From assembly GCA_947176605.1 (NCBI GenBank), contig CAMWRH010000018.1:1-47926 (forward strand): 47,926 nucleotides of DNA, in the 5' to 3' direction. The notes beneath the pieces were generated by a model. That model was not told the DNA's origin and did not search any database. It worked only from the letters and a program-made list of their open reading frames with translations. Positions 24,736 to 33,002 of the stretch are shown here, piece by piece. The translations under genes were made by a program, and so were the position numbers. The DNA comes from an uncultured Porphyromonadaceae bacterium (GTDB lineage: Bacteria; Bacteroidota; Bacteroidia; Bacteroidales; Muribaculaceae). Each line of letters opens with the position of its first letter. Within the stretch, counting starts at the first letter, position 1.

Positions 24736-26175
24736 ATGGACAAGATCTTGAAATGCGCCCTGGCCTTCGGCCTGTCGCTGATAGCTCCGCTAAATTCTCT
24801 GGGAGCCGTCAGCCTTGACTCATGCCGCAATATGGCGCTCCGCAACAATAAGACGATCCGGCTGGCCGAGGAGGGTATCCGAAGCGCCGGATATGAGAAG
24901 AAAGCCGCTTTCGCCAACTATCTCCCCGGAATCGACTTCACAGGCGGATACATGTACAATCAGAACCAGATCGAACTCCTCAGCGAGGACGCCAAGCTCC
25001 CCACTATGAGTTTCGACCCGGCCACACAGACCTTCAAGTACAATATCCTCACCACCCCGGACGGCACTCCGGTCAAAGACCCCTCTACCGGAGGACTTAT
25101 CCCTACGGAAGTGGCCGTAATCCCGAAGGAGGCCATGGAGTTTGACACCCACAATGTGTTTGCCGGTGCCTTCACGCTCACCCAGCCTATCTTCATGGGC
25201 GGCATGATCAAGGCTATGAACGACATCACGAAATATGCCGAAAACGCTGCCGTGGCGATGAAGAACTCGGCGGTGCAGGATGTGGTGTTCGGTGTAGATC
25301 AGGCTTACTGGACTGTGGTGTCGCTCGGCGAGAAGAAGAAACTGGCCGAGAGCTTTGTGGCTCTCGTTGACTCGCTGCGACAGAATGTGCAGGCTCTTCT
25401 GGATGAGGGTATGGCCACACGCTCCGACCTGCTGACGGTGCAGGTGAGCCTCAACCAGGCTAAAATCGCGCAGACGAAGGTAGACAACGGTCTGTCGCTG
25501 GCCCGTATGGCTCTGGCGCAGATATGCGGTCTGCCCGTCAACTCCGACCTGCGCCTGGCCGACGAGGAAGGGCCGGTCACTGCCGAGGCCGCTCCGCAGG
25601 ATGTGAATATGACTGACGTCTACGCCCGCCGGCAGGATCTCGAACTGGTGCGCCAGACAATCAACATACTCGGCAGCCGCGAGAAACTCGCCCTCGGCAT
25701 GATGCTCCCCAAGGTGGCCGCCGTGGGTATGTACTCTTTCTCCAACCCCAACCTCAATCACGGTTTCGAGAAGAAATTCGGAGGAGGCTTCAGCGTAGGC
25801 GCCACCGTCACCATACCGCTCTGGCACTGGGGACGCGACTACAACCACTACCGCGCCACTAAAGCCACTACCAACGCGCAGCGCCTGATGCTTGAGGATC
25901 TTGAAGAGAAGGTGGAGCTGCAGGTCAATCAGGCCCGCTATAGCTTCAACGAGGCTCACAAGACCTATGAAATGACCCTCAGCAACATGGCGAGTGCCGA
26001 AGAGAATCTGCGATGCGCGCAGATCGGGTATCAGGAGGGTGTGCTCACCACTGATGATGTCATCGCTGCACAGACCGCATGGCTGGCCGCCAATTCTGAG
26101 AAAATCGACGCACAGATCGGCATACGCCTTTGCGAGGTATACCTCTCCAAGGTGCTCGGCACATTGGGCTACTGA
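24736..26175 (+). CDS. TolC-family outer-membrane efflux channel
   Basis: The protein, 479 residues from the ATG at 24736, has a signal peptide (MDKILKCALAFGLSLIAPLNSLGA) and two repeats of the outer-membrane efflux protein fold. Its long Ala/Gln/Glu-rich helices (VEQV-type coiled coils near 190-260 and 370-450) form the periplasmic tunnel. An ATG six codons upstream (24718) is also possible, but the hydrophobic signal fits best from 24736. It precedes an HlyD adaptor and two ABC-2 permeases on the same strand, which together make a tripartite exporter across both membranes. Confidence 0.9.
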   Translation: MDKILKCALAFGLSLIAPLNSLGAVSLDSCRNMALRNNKTIRLAEEGIRSAGYEKKAAFANYLPGIDFTGGYMYNQNQIELLSEDAKLPTMSFDPATQTFKYNILTTPDGTPVKDPSTGGLIPTEVAVIPKEAMEFDTHNVFAGAFTLTQPIFMGGMIKAMNDITKYAENAAVAMKNSAVQDVVFGVDQAYWTVVSLGEKKKLAESFVALVDSLRQNVQALLDEGMATRSDLLTVQVSLNQAKIAQTKVDNGLSLARMALAQICGLPVNSDLRLADEEGPVTAEAAPQDVNMTDVYARRQDLELVRQTINILGSREKLALGMMLPKVAAVGMYSFSNPNLNHGFEKKFGGGFSVGATVTIPLWHWGRDYNHYRATKATTNAQRLMLEDLEEKVELQVNQARYSFNEAHKTYEMTLSNMASAEENLRCAQIGYQEGVLTTDDVIAAQTAWLAANSEKIDAQIGIRLCEVYLSKVLGTLGY

Positions 26176-26297
26176 GGCTATCTCCTCTTAATAGAATCTC
26201 TCCTTATCGCTATCCGGTTCCCGGTGCGCGCTGCCCGCTGGGTCAAAGATACCGACATCCGAATTTCAACCCCGTTTAGAATCTACAAGACTCCGAC

Positions 26298-27314
26298 ATG
26301 AATAATCTCAACAACGATTCGCTTGAAGCCACCAAAAAGGATAAGCTTCTCATTCTCACCATAATCATCATCGTGCTGATCGTGGCGGCACTGGCCGTCA
26401 CGGGATTCCTCTTCATCAAGCAGGGGCCCGACACCGTGCAGGGACAGGCTGATGCCTCCGAAGTGCGCATCTCCGGCAAGCTGCCCGGACGCGTGGCCCA
26501 GCTCTATGTGGAGGAAGGGCAGAAGGTGAAGGCCGGCGACACTCTGGTGCGCATACACTCCACTCTGGTGGAGGCCCGCATGAACCAGGCCAAGGCGATG
26601 GAGGATGTGGCCGCTGCGGCCAACCGTAAGGTAGATGCCGGCACCCGCACCCAGATCATCTCGGCCGCCCACGACCTCTGGACCCAGGCCCAGGCTGCTT
26701 CCGGGATAACGGAAAAGACCTACCGCCGCGTGGAGAACCTCTACGCCAAAGGTGTTGTGAGCGAGCAGAAGCGCGATGAGGCGAAGGCCGCCTACGATGC
26801 CGCAAAGGCGGCCGAGGCTGCGGCCAAGAGCCAGTATGAGCTCGCCAAATCAGGCGCCCAGAAGGAAGACAAGGAGGCCGCCTCGGCCATGGTCACGGCG
26901 GCAAAAGGCTCTGTGGAGGAGGTCAACGCGATCCTTGAAGACCAGTACCTCACGGCTCCCTGCGACGGTGAGATCATAATCGTATACCCGGAGGTGAGCG
27001 AACTCGTGGCCACCGGCGCCCCGATCATGACCCTGCAGAAGGCCGACCACTGGGCCACTTTCAATGTGCGCGAGAATCTGCTCAAGGACATAGCCTTGGG
27101 CACGAAAATCAAGGTATATATCCCGGCTCTCGACCTGCATACCGACATGAAGGTATACTACATCAAGGATCTCGGCACATATGCCAACTGGCAGGCCACC
27201 AAATCCACCGGCGATTACGATGCCCGCACATTCCAGATCAAGGCTCGACCCGAGAAGCCGATCGAGAACTTCCGCCCCGGCATGTCGGTAATCTATGAAG
27301 GGACTGCGAAATGA
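26298..27314 (+). CDS. HlyD/EmrA-type periplasmic adaptor
   Basis: The 338-residue protein has one N-terminal transmembrane helix (about residues 17-41). A split biotinyl-lipoyl domain (VRISGKLPGRVAQLYVEEGQKVKAGDTLVRI near 56-86, continuing near 215-240) surrounds a long alpha-helical hairpin (about 90-205, rich in Ala, Lys and Glu). A beta-barrel end finishes it. It should bridge an inner-membrane pump to TolC. The stop overlaps the next start (ATGA at 27311-27314). Confidence 0.92.
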   Translation: MNNLNNDSLEATKKDKLLILTIIIIVLIVAALAVTGFLFIKQGPDTVQGQADASEVRISGKLPGRVAQLYVEEGQKVKAGDTLVRIHSTLVEARMNQAKAMEDVAAAANRKVDAGTRTQIISAAHDLWTQAQAASGITEKTYRRVENLYAKGVVSEQKRDEAKAAYDAAKAAEAAAKSQYELAKSGAQKEDKEAASAMVTAAKGSVEEVNAILEDQYLTAPCDGEIIIVYPEVSELVATGAPIMTLQKADHWATFNVRENLLKDIALGTKIKVYIPALDLHTDMKVYYIKDLGTYANWQATKSTGDYDARTFQIKARPEKPIENFRPGMSVIYEGTAK

Positions 27315-28468
27315 GCGCTTTCTGGCAGATATTCCGACGCAGCGTGCTGCAGCTTGTGCGCCGGCCCATCTATTGGGTCGGCATATTCCTGCTGCCGCTC
27401 TTCTGCTTCCTCCTTCTGGCCGACCTGATGTCTGAGGGGCTGCCGGTGAAGGCTCCTGCCGCCATAATCGACAACGATGGCTCGCCTCTGTCGCGCCAGG
27501 TCAGCCAGCAGCTCGCCGGGATGCAGATGGTGGATGTGGTGGCCACTCCCCACTCCTTCACCCAGGCCCGCCATCTGATGCAGGAGGGGAAGATCTACGG
27601 CTATTTCCTGATTCCGGAGAATTTCGAGGCCGACCTCCTCTCCGGACGCGCACCGGAAATCACCTTCTATACCAACATGACCTACTACGTGCCGGCATCG
27701 CTGCTCTATAAGACGTTCAAGACCACGGCTCTGTATACGAAGGCCGGCGTGGCCACAGACGTGATAAGCAGCGTGGGATTCACACAGAATCCCTCGGCCA
27801 TGCTGATGCCCGTCAATATCAATGTGCGCGGACTTGGCAATCCGGGGCTCAATTATGCCTATTACCTCTGTGTGAGCTTCATGCCGTGCGTGCTGCAGCT
27901 GATGATAGTGCTCGTCACCTGCTTCAGTCTGGGGCAGGAAATCAAGTACGGCAGTTCGCGCCGGCTGATGGAGCTGGCCCGGGGCTCGATTGTAAGGGCC
28001 GTGAGCGCCAAACTCCTGCCGCAGACCCTCATATGGTGGGTCATGGCACTCTTCCTGGAGTCGTGGATGTTTGGCTGGCAGGGATACCCGATGCATGGCT
28101 CATGGTGGTGGATCACGCTGTCGGAGCTGATGTTTGTACTTGCCTGTCAGGGATTCGGGCTGATGATCTACTCGGCGCTCCCCAACCTGCGGCTGTCGCT
28201 TTCGGTGGGTGCGCTGCTGGGGATACTGTCGTTCTCGATCGCGGCGTTCTCCTTCCCGGTGCAGAGCATGTATGGCGCCATCGCCATCACGAGCTACATC
28301 GTGCCTACGCGCTACAACTTCCTGATCTACATCGACCAGGCGCTCAACGGCATCGACATCTATTATTCGCGCTGGTGGTATGTGGCATATATCATCTTCA
28401 TGCTGGCTCCGCTGCCGCTGCTGCCGCGCCTGCGCAAGGCGATGATCAATCCGGTGTATGTGCCCTGA
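27311..28468 (+). CDS. ABC-2 type transport permease (first of two)
   Basis: The 385-residue protein has the ABC-2 membrane layout. One N-terminal helix (YWVGIFLLPLFCFLLLADLM) is followed by a large periplasmic domain (about 45-190) and then five hydrophobic helices in the C-terminal half ending with a PTRYNFLIYIDQALNG loop. It overlaps the adaptor stop by four bases. The locus has no gene for a separate ATPase, so energy coupling is unknown. It is similar in build to the next gene, and the pair probably form a heterodimer. Confidence 0.88.
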   Translation: MSAFWQIFRRSVLQLVRRPIYWVGIFLLPLFCFLLLADLMSEGLPVKAPAAIIDNDGSPLSRQVSQQLAGMQMVDVVATPHSFTQARHLMQEGKIYGYFLIPENFEADLLSGRAPEITFYTNMTYYVPASLLYKTFKTTALYTKAGVATDVISSVGFTQNPSAMLMPVNINVRGLGNPGLNYAYYLCVSFMPCVLQLMIVLVTCFSLGQEIKYGSSRRLMELARGSIVRAVSAKLLPQTLIWWVMALFLESWMFGWQGYPMHGSWWWITLSELMFVLACQGFGLMIYSALPNLRLSLSVGALLGILSFSIAAFSFPVQSMYGAIAITSYIVPTRYNFLIYIDQALNGIDIYYSRWWYVAYIIFMLAPLPLLPRLRKAMINPVYVP

Positions 28469-28551
28469 CGGGCACGCTGCATTGCGACTCGGCATCTTCG
28501 CCCCGCCACGCGCCATTACCCCTCATACTCCTCCCTTTAACACGTTGATTT

Positions 28552-29766
28552 ATGAAGAATTTCTTCCGACAATATTACCATGCGCTGATTCAGGAGTTCC
28601 GCCTCGTGAAGGGGGATGTCGGCGTGCTGATATTCATGCTGCTCCTGCCTCTGGCCTATCCGGTGGTATACTCGCTGATATACAATCCCGAACTTGTGAG
28701 GGACGTGCAGCTTGTAGTGGTCGACAATGACCGTACGCCGATGTCGCGCGAGCTGGTGCGCCGCATCGATGCCGCGCAGGGAGCATGGGTGATCGGGTAT
28801 GCGGCCAATCTCGGAGAGGCCAAACGCGCCATGCACGAGCATGAAGCCTACGGCATTCTGGAGATTCCCGAGGGATTCGAGCGCCGCATCGGGCTCAATG
28901 AGCAGGCGCAGGCTGTGATGTACTGCGAGATGTCGCTGCTGCTCCGCTACCGCGGACTGCTCGTGTCGGCCACCGACGTGATGCAGGATCTCGGAGCCAC
29001 CATCACCACCGAACGCATCGATGAGATAGCACCTCTGGCGGAGACCATAGCCACAGGCGACCTTATGCCCGTCAACAACATCCAGATGGGCAATATCGAA
29101 GGAGGGTTCGACTCATTCGTGATGCCCGGCATCCTGATGCTCATACTGCAGCAGTCGCTGCTGCTTGCCGTGTCGATGTGCGGCGGAGCCAAGCGTCAGG
29201 ATCCCCGCAAGGCCTCCTTCCGCCCCCTGCAGGGGCAACGCCCCTCGCTGCTGGCCACCATGGGGGGACAGACCACCGTATATATCATCATGATCCTCGT
29301 GCCGGTGATCTATATCGTGCACTATGTGCCGCTGATGTTCAAGTTTCCGATGGCCGGCGACACGCTGCAGGAATTCCTCTTTATCGTGCCTTTCGTGCTG
29401 TCGTCGATCGGTCTGGGATTCGTGCTGCAGGGTATTGTGCGCGAGCGCGAGAGCATCTTTGTGATATGGGTGGTGACATCGGTGATTTTCCTCTTCCTCT
29501 CCGGCCTGACCTGGCCCCGCTACGCCATCACGGGATTCTGGAGGGTACTGGCTGATGCCGTGCCCGGCACATGGGGAGTCGAAGGGTTTATCCGCATGAA
29601 CACCAACGGAGCCTCCCTGGCTCAGGTGCACGAGGAATACCGCAACCTCTGGATTCTGGCCGCCATCTACATGACGGCAGGATACCTGGTGCAGCGCTTC
29701 GTGCAGCGCCCCGACATTGAGGCTGCCGCCCTCGAAATGGAAAATGATACCGCCACAAAGGGGTGA
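28552..29766 (+). CDS. ABC-2 type transport permease (second of two)
   Basis: The 404-residue protein repeats the layout of its neighbour: an N-terminal helix (VLIFMLLLPLAYPVVYSLIY), a periplasmic domain (about 45-180), then five C-terminal helices including YIIMILVPVIYIVHYVPLMF. It lies 83 bases after the first permease. With TolC and HlyD it makes a four-gene exporter operon. The substrate is unknown; a drug, lipid or peptide are all possible. No Walker A motif is present in either permease. Confidence 0.88.
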   Translation: MKNFFRQYYHALIQEFRLVKGDVGVLIFMLLLPLAYPVVYSLIYNPELVRDVQLVVVDNDRTPMSRELVRRIDAAQGAWVIGYAANLGEAKRAMHEHEAYGILEIPEGFERRIGLNEQAQAVMYCEMSLLLRYRGLLVSATDVMQDLGATITTERIDEIAPLAETIATGDLMPVNNIQMGNIEGGFDSFVMPGILMLILQQSLLLAVSMCGGAKRQDPRKASFRPLQGQRPSLLATMGGQTTVYIIMILVPVIYIVHYVPLMFKFPMAGDTLQEFLFIVPFVLSSIGLGFVLQGIVRERESIFVIWVVTSVIFLFLSGLTWPRYAITGFWRVLADAVPGTWGVEGFIRMNTNGASLAQVHEEYRNLWILAAIYMTAGYLVQRFVQRPDIEAAALEMENDTATKG

Positions 29767-29781
29767 TTGACGTGAATATAG

Positions 29782-29812
29782 TTGATTGCTGACGAAAAAT
29801 TGCTTATATTTG
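29782..29812 (+). promoter_or_regulatory. Promoter for the MsbA-like exporter
   Basis: TTG (29782-29784, in GTTG) is 20 bases before TATATTTG (29805-29812), which matches TAnnTTTG exactly. Transcription would start near 29818, giving a leader of about 70 bases that begins with a hairpin. Confidence 0.7.
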
Positions 29813-29824
29813 CAATTTGAATCA

Positions 29825-29857
29825 GAAGCCGTCGGCAATTCTTTAACCGGCGGCTTC
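29825..29857 (+). promoter_or_regulatory. Leader hairpin before the MsbA-like gene
   Basis: GAAGCCGTCGG (29825-29835) pairs with CCGGCGGCTTC (29847-29857) over 11 bases with one G-T pair and an 11-base loop. It starts a few bases after the predicted transcription start. No T-run follows, so it is more likely a leader structure than a terminator of the permease operon, though either is possible. Confidence 0.5.
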
Positions 29858-29889
29858 CAAACATCATGTGACTCATATCTATATTCTAT

Positions 29890-31734
29890 ATGAAAGACCT
29901 GTGGATGTTCATTCGCCGGTTCGCCTGGCCATACAGGGGCACGCTCATGCTGAGTGTGCTCTTCAACATCATCACTGCCTTCTTCACGATATTCTCATTT
30001 GCCTTTCTGATTCCGATACTGCAGATGCTCTTCGGGCTCGATACCACTCATTATGATTTCATGCCGTGGGGAGAAGGGAATATCAAGGAGGTGGCCGTCA
30101 ACAACTTCTATTACTTTACCGACCGCCTTATCCTGGAGCACGGACAGTCGTACACGCTGGCCGTACTGGGCATAATACTGGTAGTGATGACGATTCTCAA
30201 GACCGGCACCTATTTCCTGTCAGATTATTTCATCATACCGCTGCGCAACGGCGTGGTGCGCGACATACGCGATGCCATGTATGCCAAAATCGTCAGTCTC
30301 CCGATCGGCTTCTTCACCATGGAACGTAAAGGCGACATCATGGCCCGCCTTTCGGGAGATGTGAGCGAGGTGGAGAACTCCGTGCTGGCCTCGATACTCT
30401 CGGTGATACGCTACCCGATTATGATTGTGGTCTGCCTCGCGGTGATGATATACATATCCTGGCAGCTCACGGTATTCGTACTCGTGCTGCTACCCATAGC
30501 CGGAAGCGTGATGGGGTATGCCGGAAAGAAACTGAAGGTGTCATCACGCCGCGCCCAGGATCTCTGGGGAATCATACTCTCCACTGCCGAGGAGACTATC
30601 GGCGGCCTACGGATCGTAAAGGCCTTCAACGCCGAAGGACAGATGCGCCGCCGCTTCGGCTCCGAGACGGGGGAATACCTGAGCATCAGCAATGCCGTGC
30701 AGCGGCGTGTGGCCCTTGCCCACCCCATGAGCGAGACGCTCGGCACGATTGCAATAGCCGCAGTGCTCTGGTTTGGCGGCAGTCTGATTCTGTCGGGGCA
30801 TTCGAGCATCGATGCCGCCGAATTCATCTATTACATGGTGATCTTCTACAGTATCATAAATCCCGCCAAGGAGCTGTCGAGAAGCTCGTATACAATACAG
30901 AAGGGTATGGCGGCACTGCAGCGCATCGATGTGATAATGAACGCCTCCAATCCCATTGCCGATCCGGAAAATCCCGAATCTCTCCCCGACAGCAGTGAAT
31001 ACGGCAGTGAGATCGAATTCCGCGACGTATGCTTCAGCTATGACGGATTGCGCCAGGTAATCGACCACGTGTCGCTGCATATAGCCCCGGGACAGACGGT
31101 GGCGATTGTGGGGCAGTCGGGGTCCGGAAAGTCTACACTCGTCGACCTCGTTCCCCGGTTCTGGGACGTGCAGCAGGGCGCTGTGCTCGTCGACGGTGTG
31201 GATGTGCGTCGGCTCCGGGTCTGCGACCTGCGCTCACTGATGGGCAACGTCAATCAGGATGCAATCCTTTTCAACGATACCTTCTTCAACAATATCGCTT
31301 TCGGATGTCCCGACGCCACACAGCAGGATGTGGAGCGCGCCGCACGCATCGCCAACGCTCATGATTTCATCATGGCCACCCCCGACGGCTATCAGACCGT
31401 GGTGGGCGACCGCGGCTCACGCCTCTCCGGTGGTCAGCGCCAACGCGTCAGCATAGCCCGCGCAATCCTTAAGAATCCTCCGGTGCTGATCCTCGATGAG
31501 GCCACTTCGGCCCTTGACACCGAGAGCGAACGCCTCGTGCAGGAAGCTCTGGAACGCCTTATGAAGGACCGCACCACCATCGTCATAGCCCATCGGCTCA
31601 GCACCATCACCAACGCCGACCGGATCTGCGTCATGCAGGAAGGACGGATCATCGAGGAAGGCACACACGAGCAGCTCATGGCTCTCGACGGCCACTACCG
31701 CAAGCTCATCCGCCTGCAGTCGGCCTCGGCGTAG
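29890..31734 (+). CDS. MsbA-like ABC exporter (fused permease and ATPase)
   Basis: The 614-residue protein has six transmembrane helices (residues about 20-320) and a C-terminal ATPase with Walker A GQSGSGKST, the LSGGQRQRVSIARAIL signature, Walker B VLILDEATSALD and the switch His in IVIAHRLSTI. In form it is a homodimeric half-transporter of the MsbA/lipid-flippase group. In Gram-negative bacteria such proteins flip lipid A-core or lipids across the inner membrane, but drug export is possible. It has its own promoter and is not obviously the missing ATPase of the preceding permeases, since its ATPase is covalently attached to its own membrane domain. Confidence 0.9.
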   Translation: MKDLWMFIRRFAWPYRGTLMLSVLFNIITAFFTIFSFAFLIPILQMLFGLDTTHYDFMPWGEGNIKEVAVNNFYYFTDRLILEHGQSYTLAVLGIILVVMTILKTGTYFLSDYFIIPLRNGVVRDIRDAMYAKIVSLPIGFFTMERKGDIMARLSGDVSEVENSVLASILSVIRYPIMIVVCLAVMIYISWQLTVFVLVLLPIAGSVMGYAGKKLKVSSRRAQDLWGIILSTAEETIGGLRIVKAFNAEGQMRRRFGSETGEYLSISNAVQRRVALAHPMSETLGTIAIAAVLWFGGSLILSGHSSIDAAEFIYYMVIFYSIINPAKELSRSSYTIQKGMAALQRIDVIMNASNPIADPENPESLPDSSEYGSEIEFRDVCFSYDGLRQVIDHVSLHIAPGQTVAIVGQSGSGKSTLVDLVPRFWDVQQGAVLVDGVDVRRLRVCDLRSLMGNVNQDAILFNDTFFNNIAFGCPDATQQDVERAARIANAHDFIMATPDGYQTVVGDRGSRLSGGQRQRVSIARAILKNPPVLILDEATSALDTESERLVQEALERLMKDRTTIVIAHRLSTITNADRICVMQEGRIIEEGTHEQLMALDGHYRKLIRLQSASA

Positions 31735-31786
31735 ATGCATCCGGCTTCCTGCGCCCTCCCCTACCCCTCCATAAAATCCTCTGAAT

Positions 31787-32923
31787 ATGAAAAAAATAGC
31801 AATCCTCTGCTCAGGCAACGGCACTAATGCCGAACACATATACGACTATTTCGCCCACGGCAACCGCGTAAAGGTGGAGCTCGTGATCTACGACCGCCCC
31901 GATGCCCCGGTGGCCGAGCGGATGCGCGCCCGCGATGTCGACACGCTCTTCCTCCCCCCGGAGGTATGGACCGACAGGCCGGATGAAATAGTGACCCTGC
32001 TGATGCAGCGCGGCATTGATCTGGTGGTGCTCGCCGGATTCCTGCGCCATGTGCCCGAAACGATTACCCGCGCCTTTACCGGACGGATGCTAAATATCCA
32101 TCCCTCGCTTCTACCGGCTTACTCGGGAAAGGGGATGTATGGCCGACGTGTGCACGAAGCTGTAATCGCAGCCGGCGATACACGCACGGGTGCCACGGTG
32201 CATTACGTCACCGACCGTCTTGATGCCGGCGAAATCCTGATGCAGGAGGAGGTGGAAGTGAGCCCCGACGACACTGCGGAATCGCTCGAGCAGAAGGTGC
32301 ACCAAGTGGAATACTCGCTCTATCCCCGCGCCATAATGGCCGCTTTGGGACGCCTCGACAATATTACAGCCGCGCCTCAACCCGCCGGTCAGTTTCCGGC
32401 GCCCCCCGCTCCCCCCGCTCCGCCGGCATCACCCGCGGAGCCCGGGCAGGCTCCCGGTCAGCAGGCTCAGGCAGAATCGCCGTCGGCTCAGCCCCGGGAA
32501 TCACTGACTCCGGGCGAGGAATGGGCCGACACGCTCGGAGTGGCCTACGACCCCACGAAGCTACCTCCGGAATATCCCGGTGCCGTACCCCCGCCCATCC
32601 CCGGCGGCCACGCAAAGGAGGCTCCCTCCCATCAGGCATCACACCCGGTGCCGGCCGGTGCTGCCGCTTCCGGACCGCAACCCGACGCACCGATGCCCCC
32701 GGCATACCTCGTATGGGCCGTGATCATGACGGTGCTCTGCTGTCTGCCGGCCGGAGTAGTGGCCATAATCTATTCCACACAGGTAAGCTCGAAGTATTAT
32801 GCGGGAGATATGGAAGGCGCACGCCGATGCTCGGAAAGGGCGCAGATCTGGATCATTGTCAGCTTCGTGATCGGAGTGCTCGTACAGTCGCTTTACCTCC
32901 CTGTGGCACTGCTCTTCAATTGA
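31787..32923 (+). CDS. purN: Phosphoribosylglycinamide formyltransferase (PurN) fused to a CD225/dispanin membrane domain
   Basis: The first 192 residues are a complete GAR transformylase, which makes formyl-GAR from GAR and 10-formyl-THF in purine synthesis: SGNGTN near residue 9, and the catalytic triad Asn103 and His105 in NIHPSLLP plus Asp146 in DAGEIL. A Pro/Ala/Gly-rich linker follows (about 193-303). The last 75 residues (304-378) match a CD225 (dispanin) domain: hydrophobic helix PAYLVWAVIMTVLCCLPAGVV with the paired Cys at 318-319, a loop with YYAGDMEGARRCSERAQ, and a second helix. PurN is normally a soluble protein of about 190-210 residues. The frame is continuous, so a real fusion is likely. 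Confidence 0.9.
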   Translation: MKKIAILCSGNGTNAEHIYDYFAHGNRVKVELVIYDRPDAPVAERMRARDVDTLFLPPEVWTDRPDEIVTLLMQRGIDLVVLAGFLRHVPETITRAFTGRMLNIHPSLLPAYSGKGMYGRRVHEAVIAAGDTRTGATVHYVTDRLDAGEILMQEEVEVSPDDTAESLEQKVHQVEYSLYPRAIMAALGRLDNITAAPQPAGQFPAPPAPPAPPASPAEPGQAPGQQAQAESPSAQPRESLTPGEEWADTLGVAYDPTKLPPEYPGAVPPPIPGGHAKEAPSHQASHPVPAGAAASGPQPDAPMPPAYLVWAVIMTVLCCLPAGVVAIIYSTQVSSKYYAGDMEGARRCSERAQIWIIVSFVIGVLVQSLYLPVALLFN

Positions 32924-33002
32924 GCAGGCACATACCTGTATCTCCTCCCACCGACACACAGAAGCCGCTTAGGCGGCTTCACAATCCCCGACGATTTACA
33001 AA

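Noticed and set aside
24820-25959. Reverse open frame of 379 codons opposite the TolC gene
   Set aside because: Antisense shadow; the forward frame is a full-length TolC protein.
29890-31734. Missing ATPase of the TolC-HlyD-permease operon
   Set aside because: It has its own six-helix membrane domain and its own promoter, so it is a complete half-transporter.
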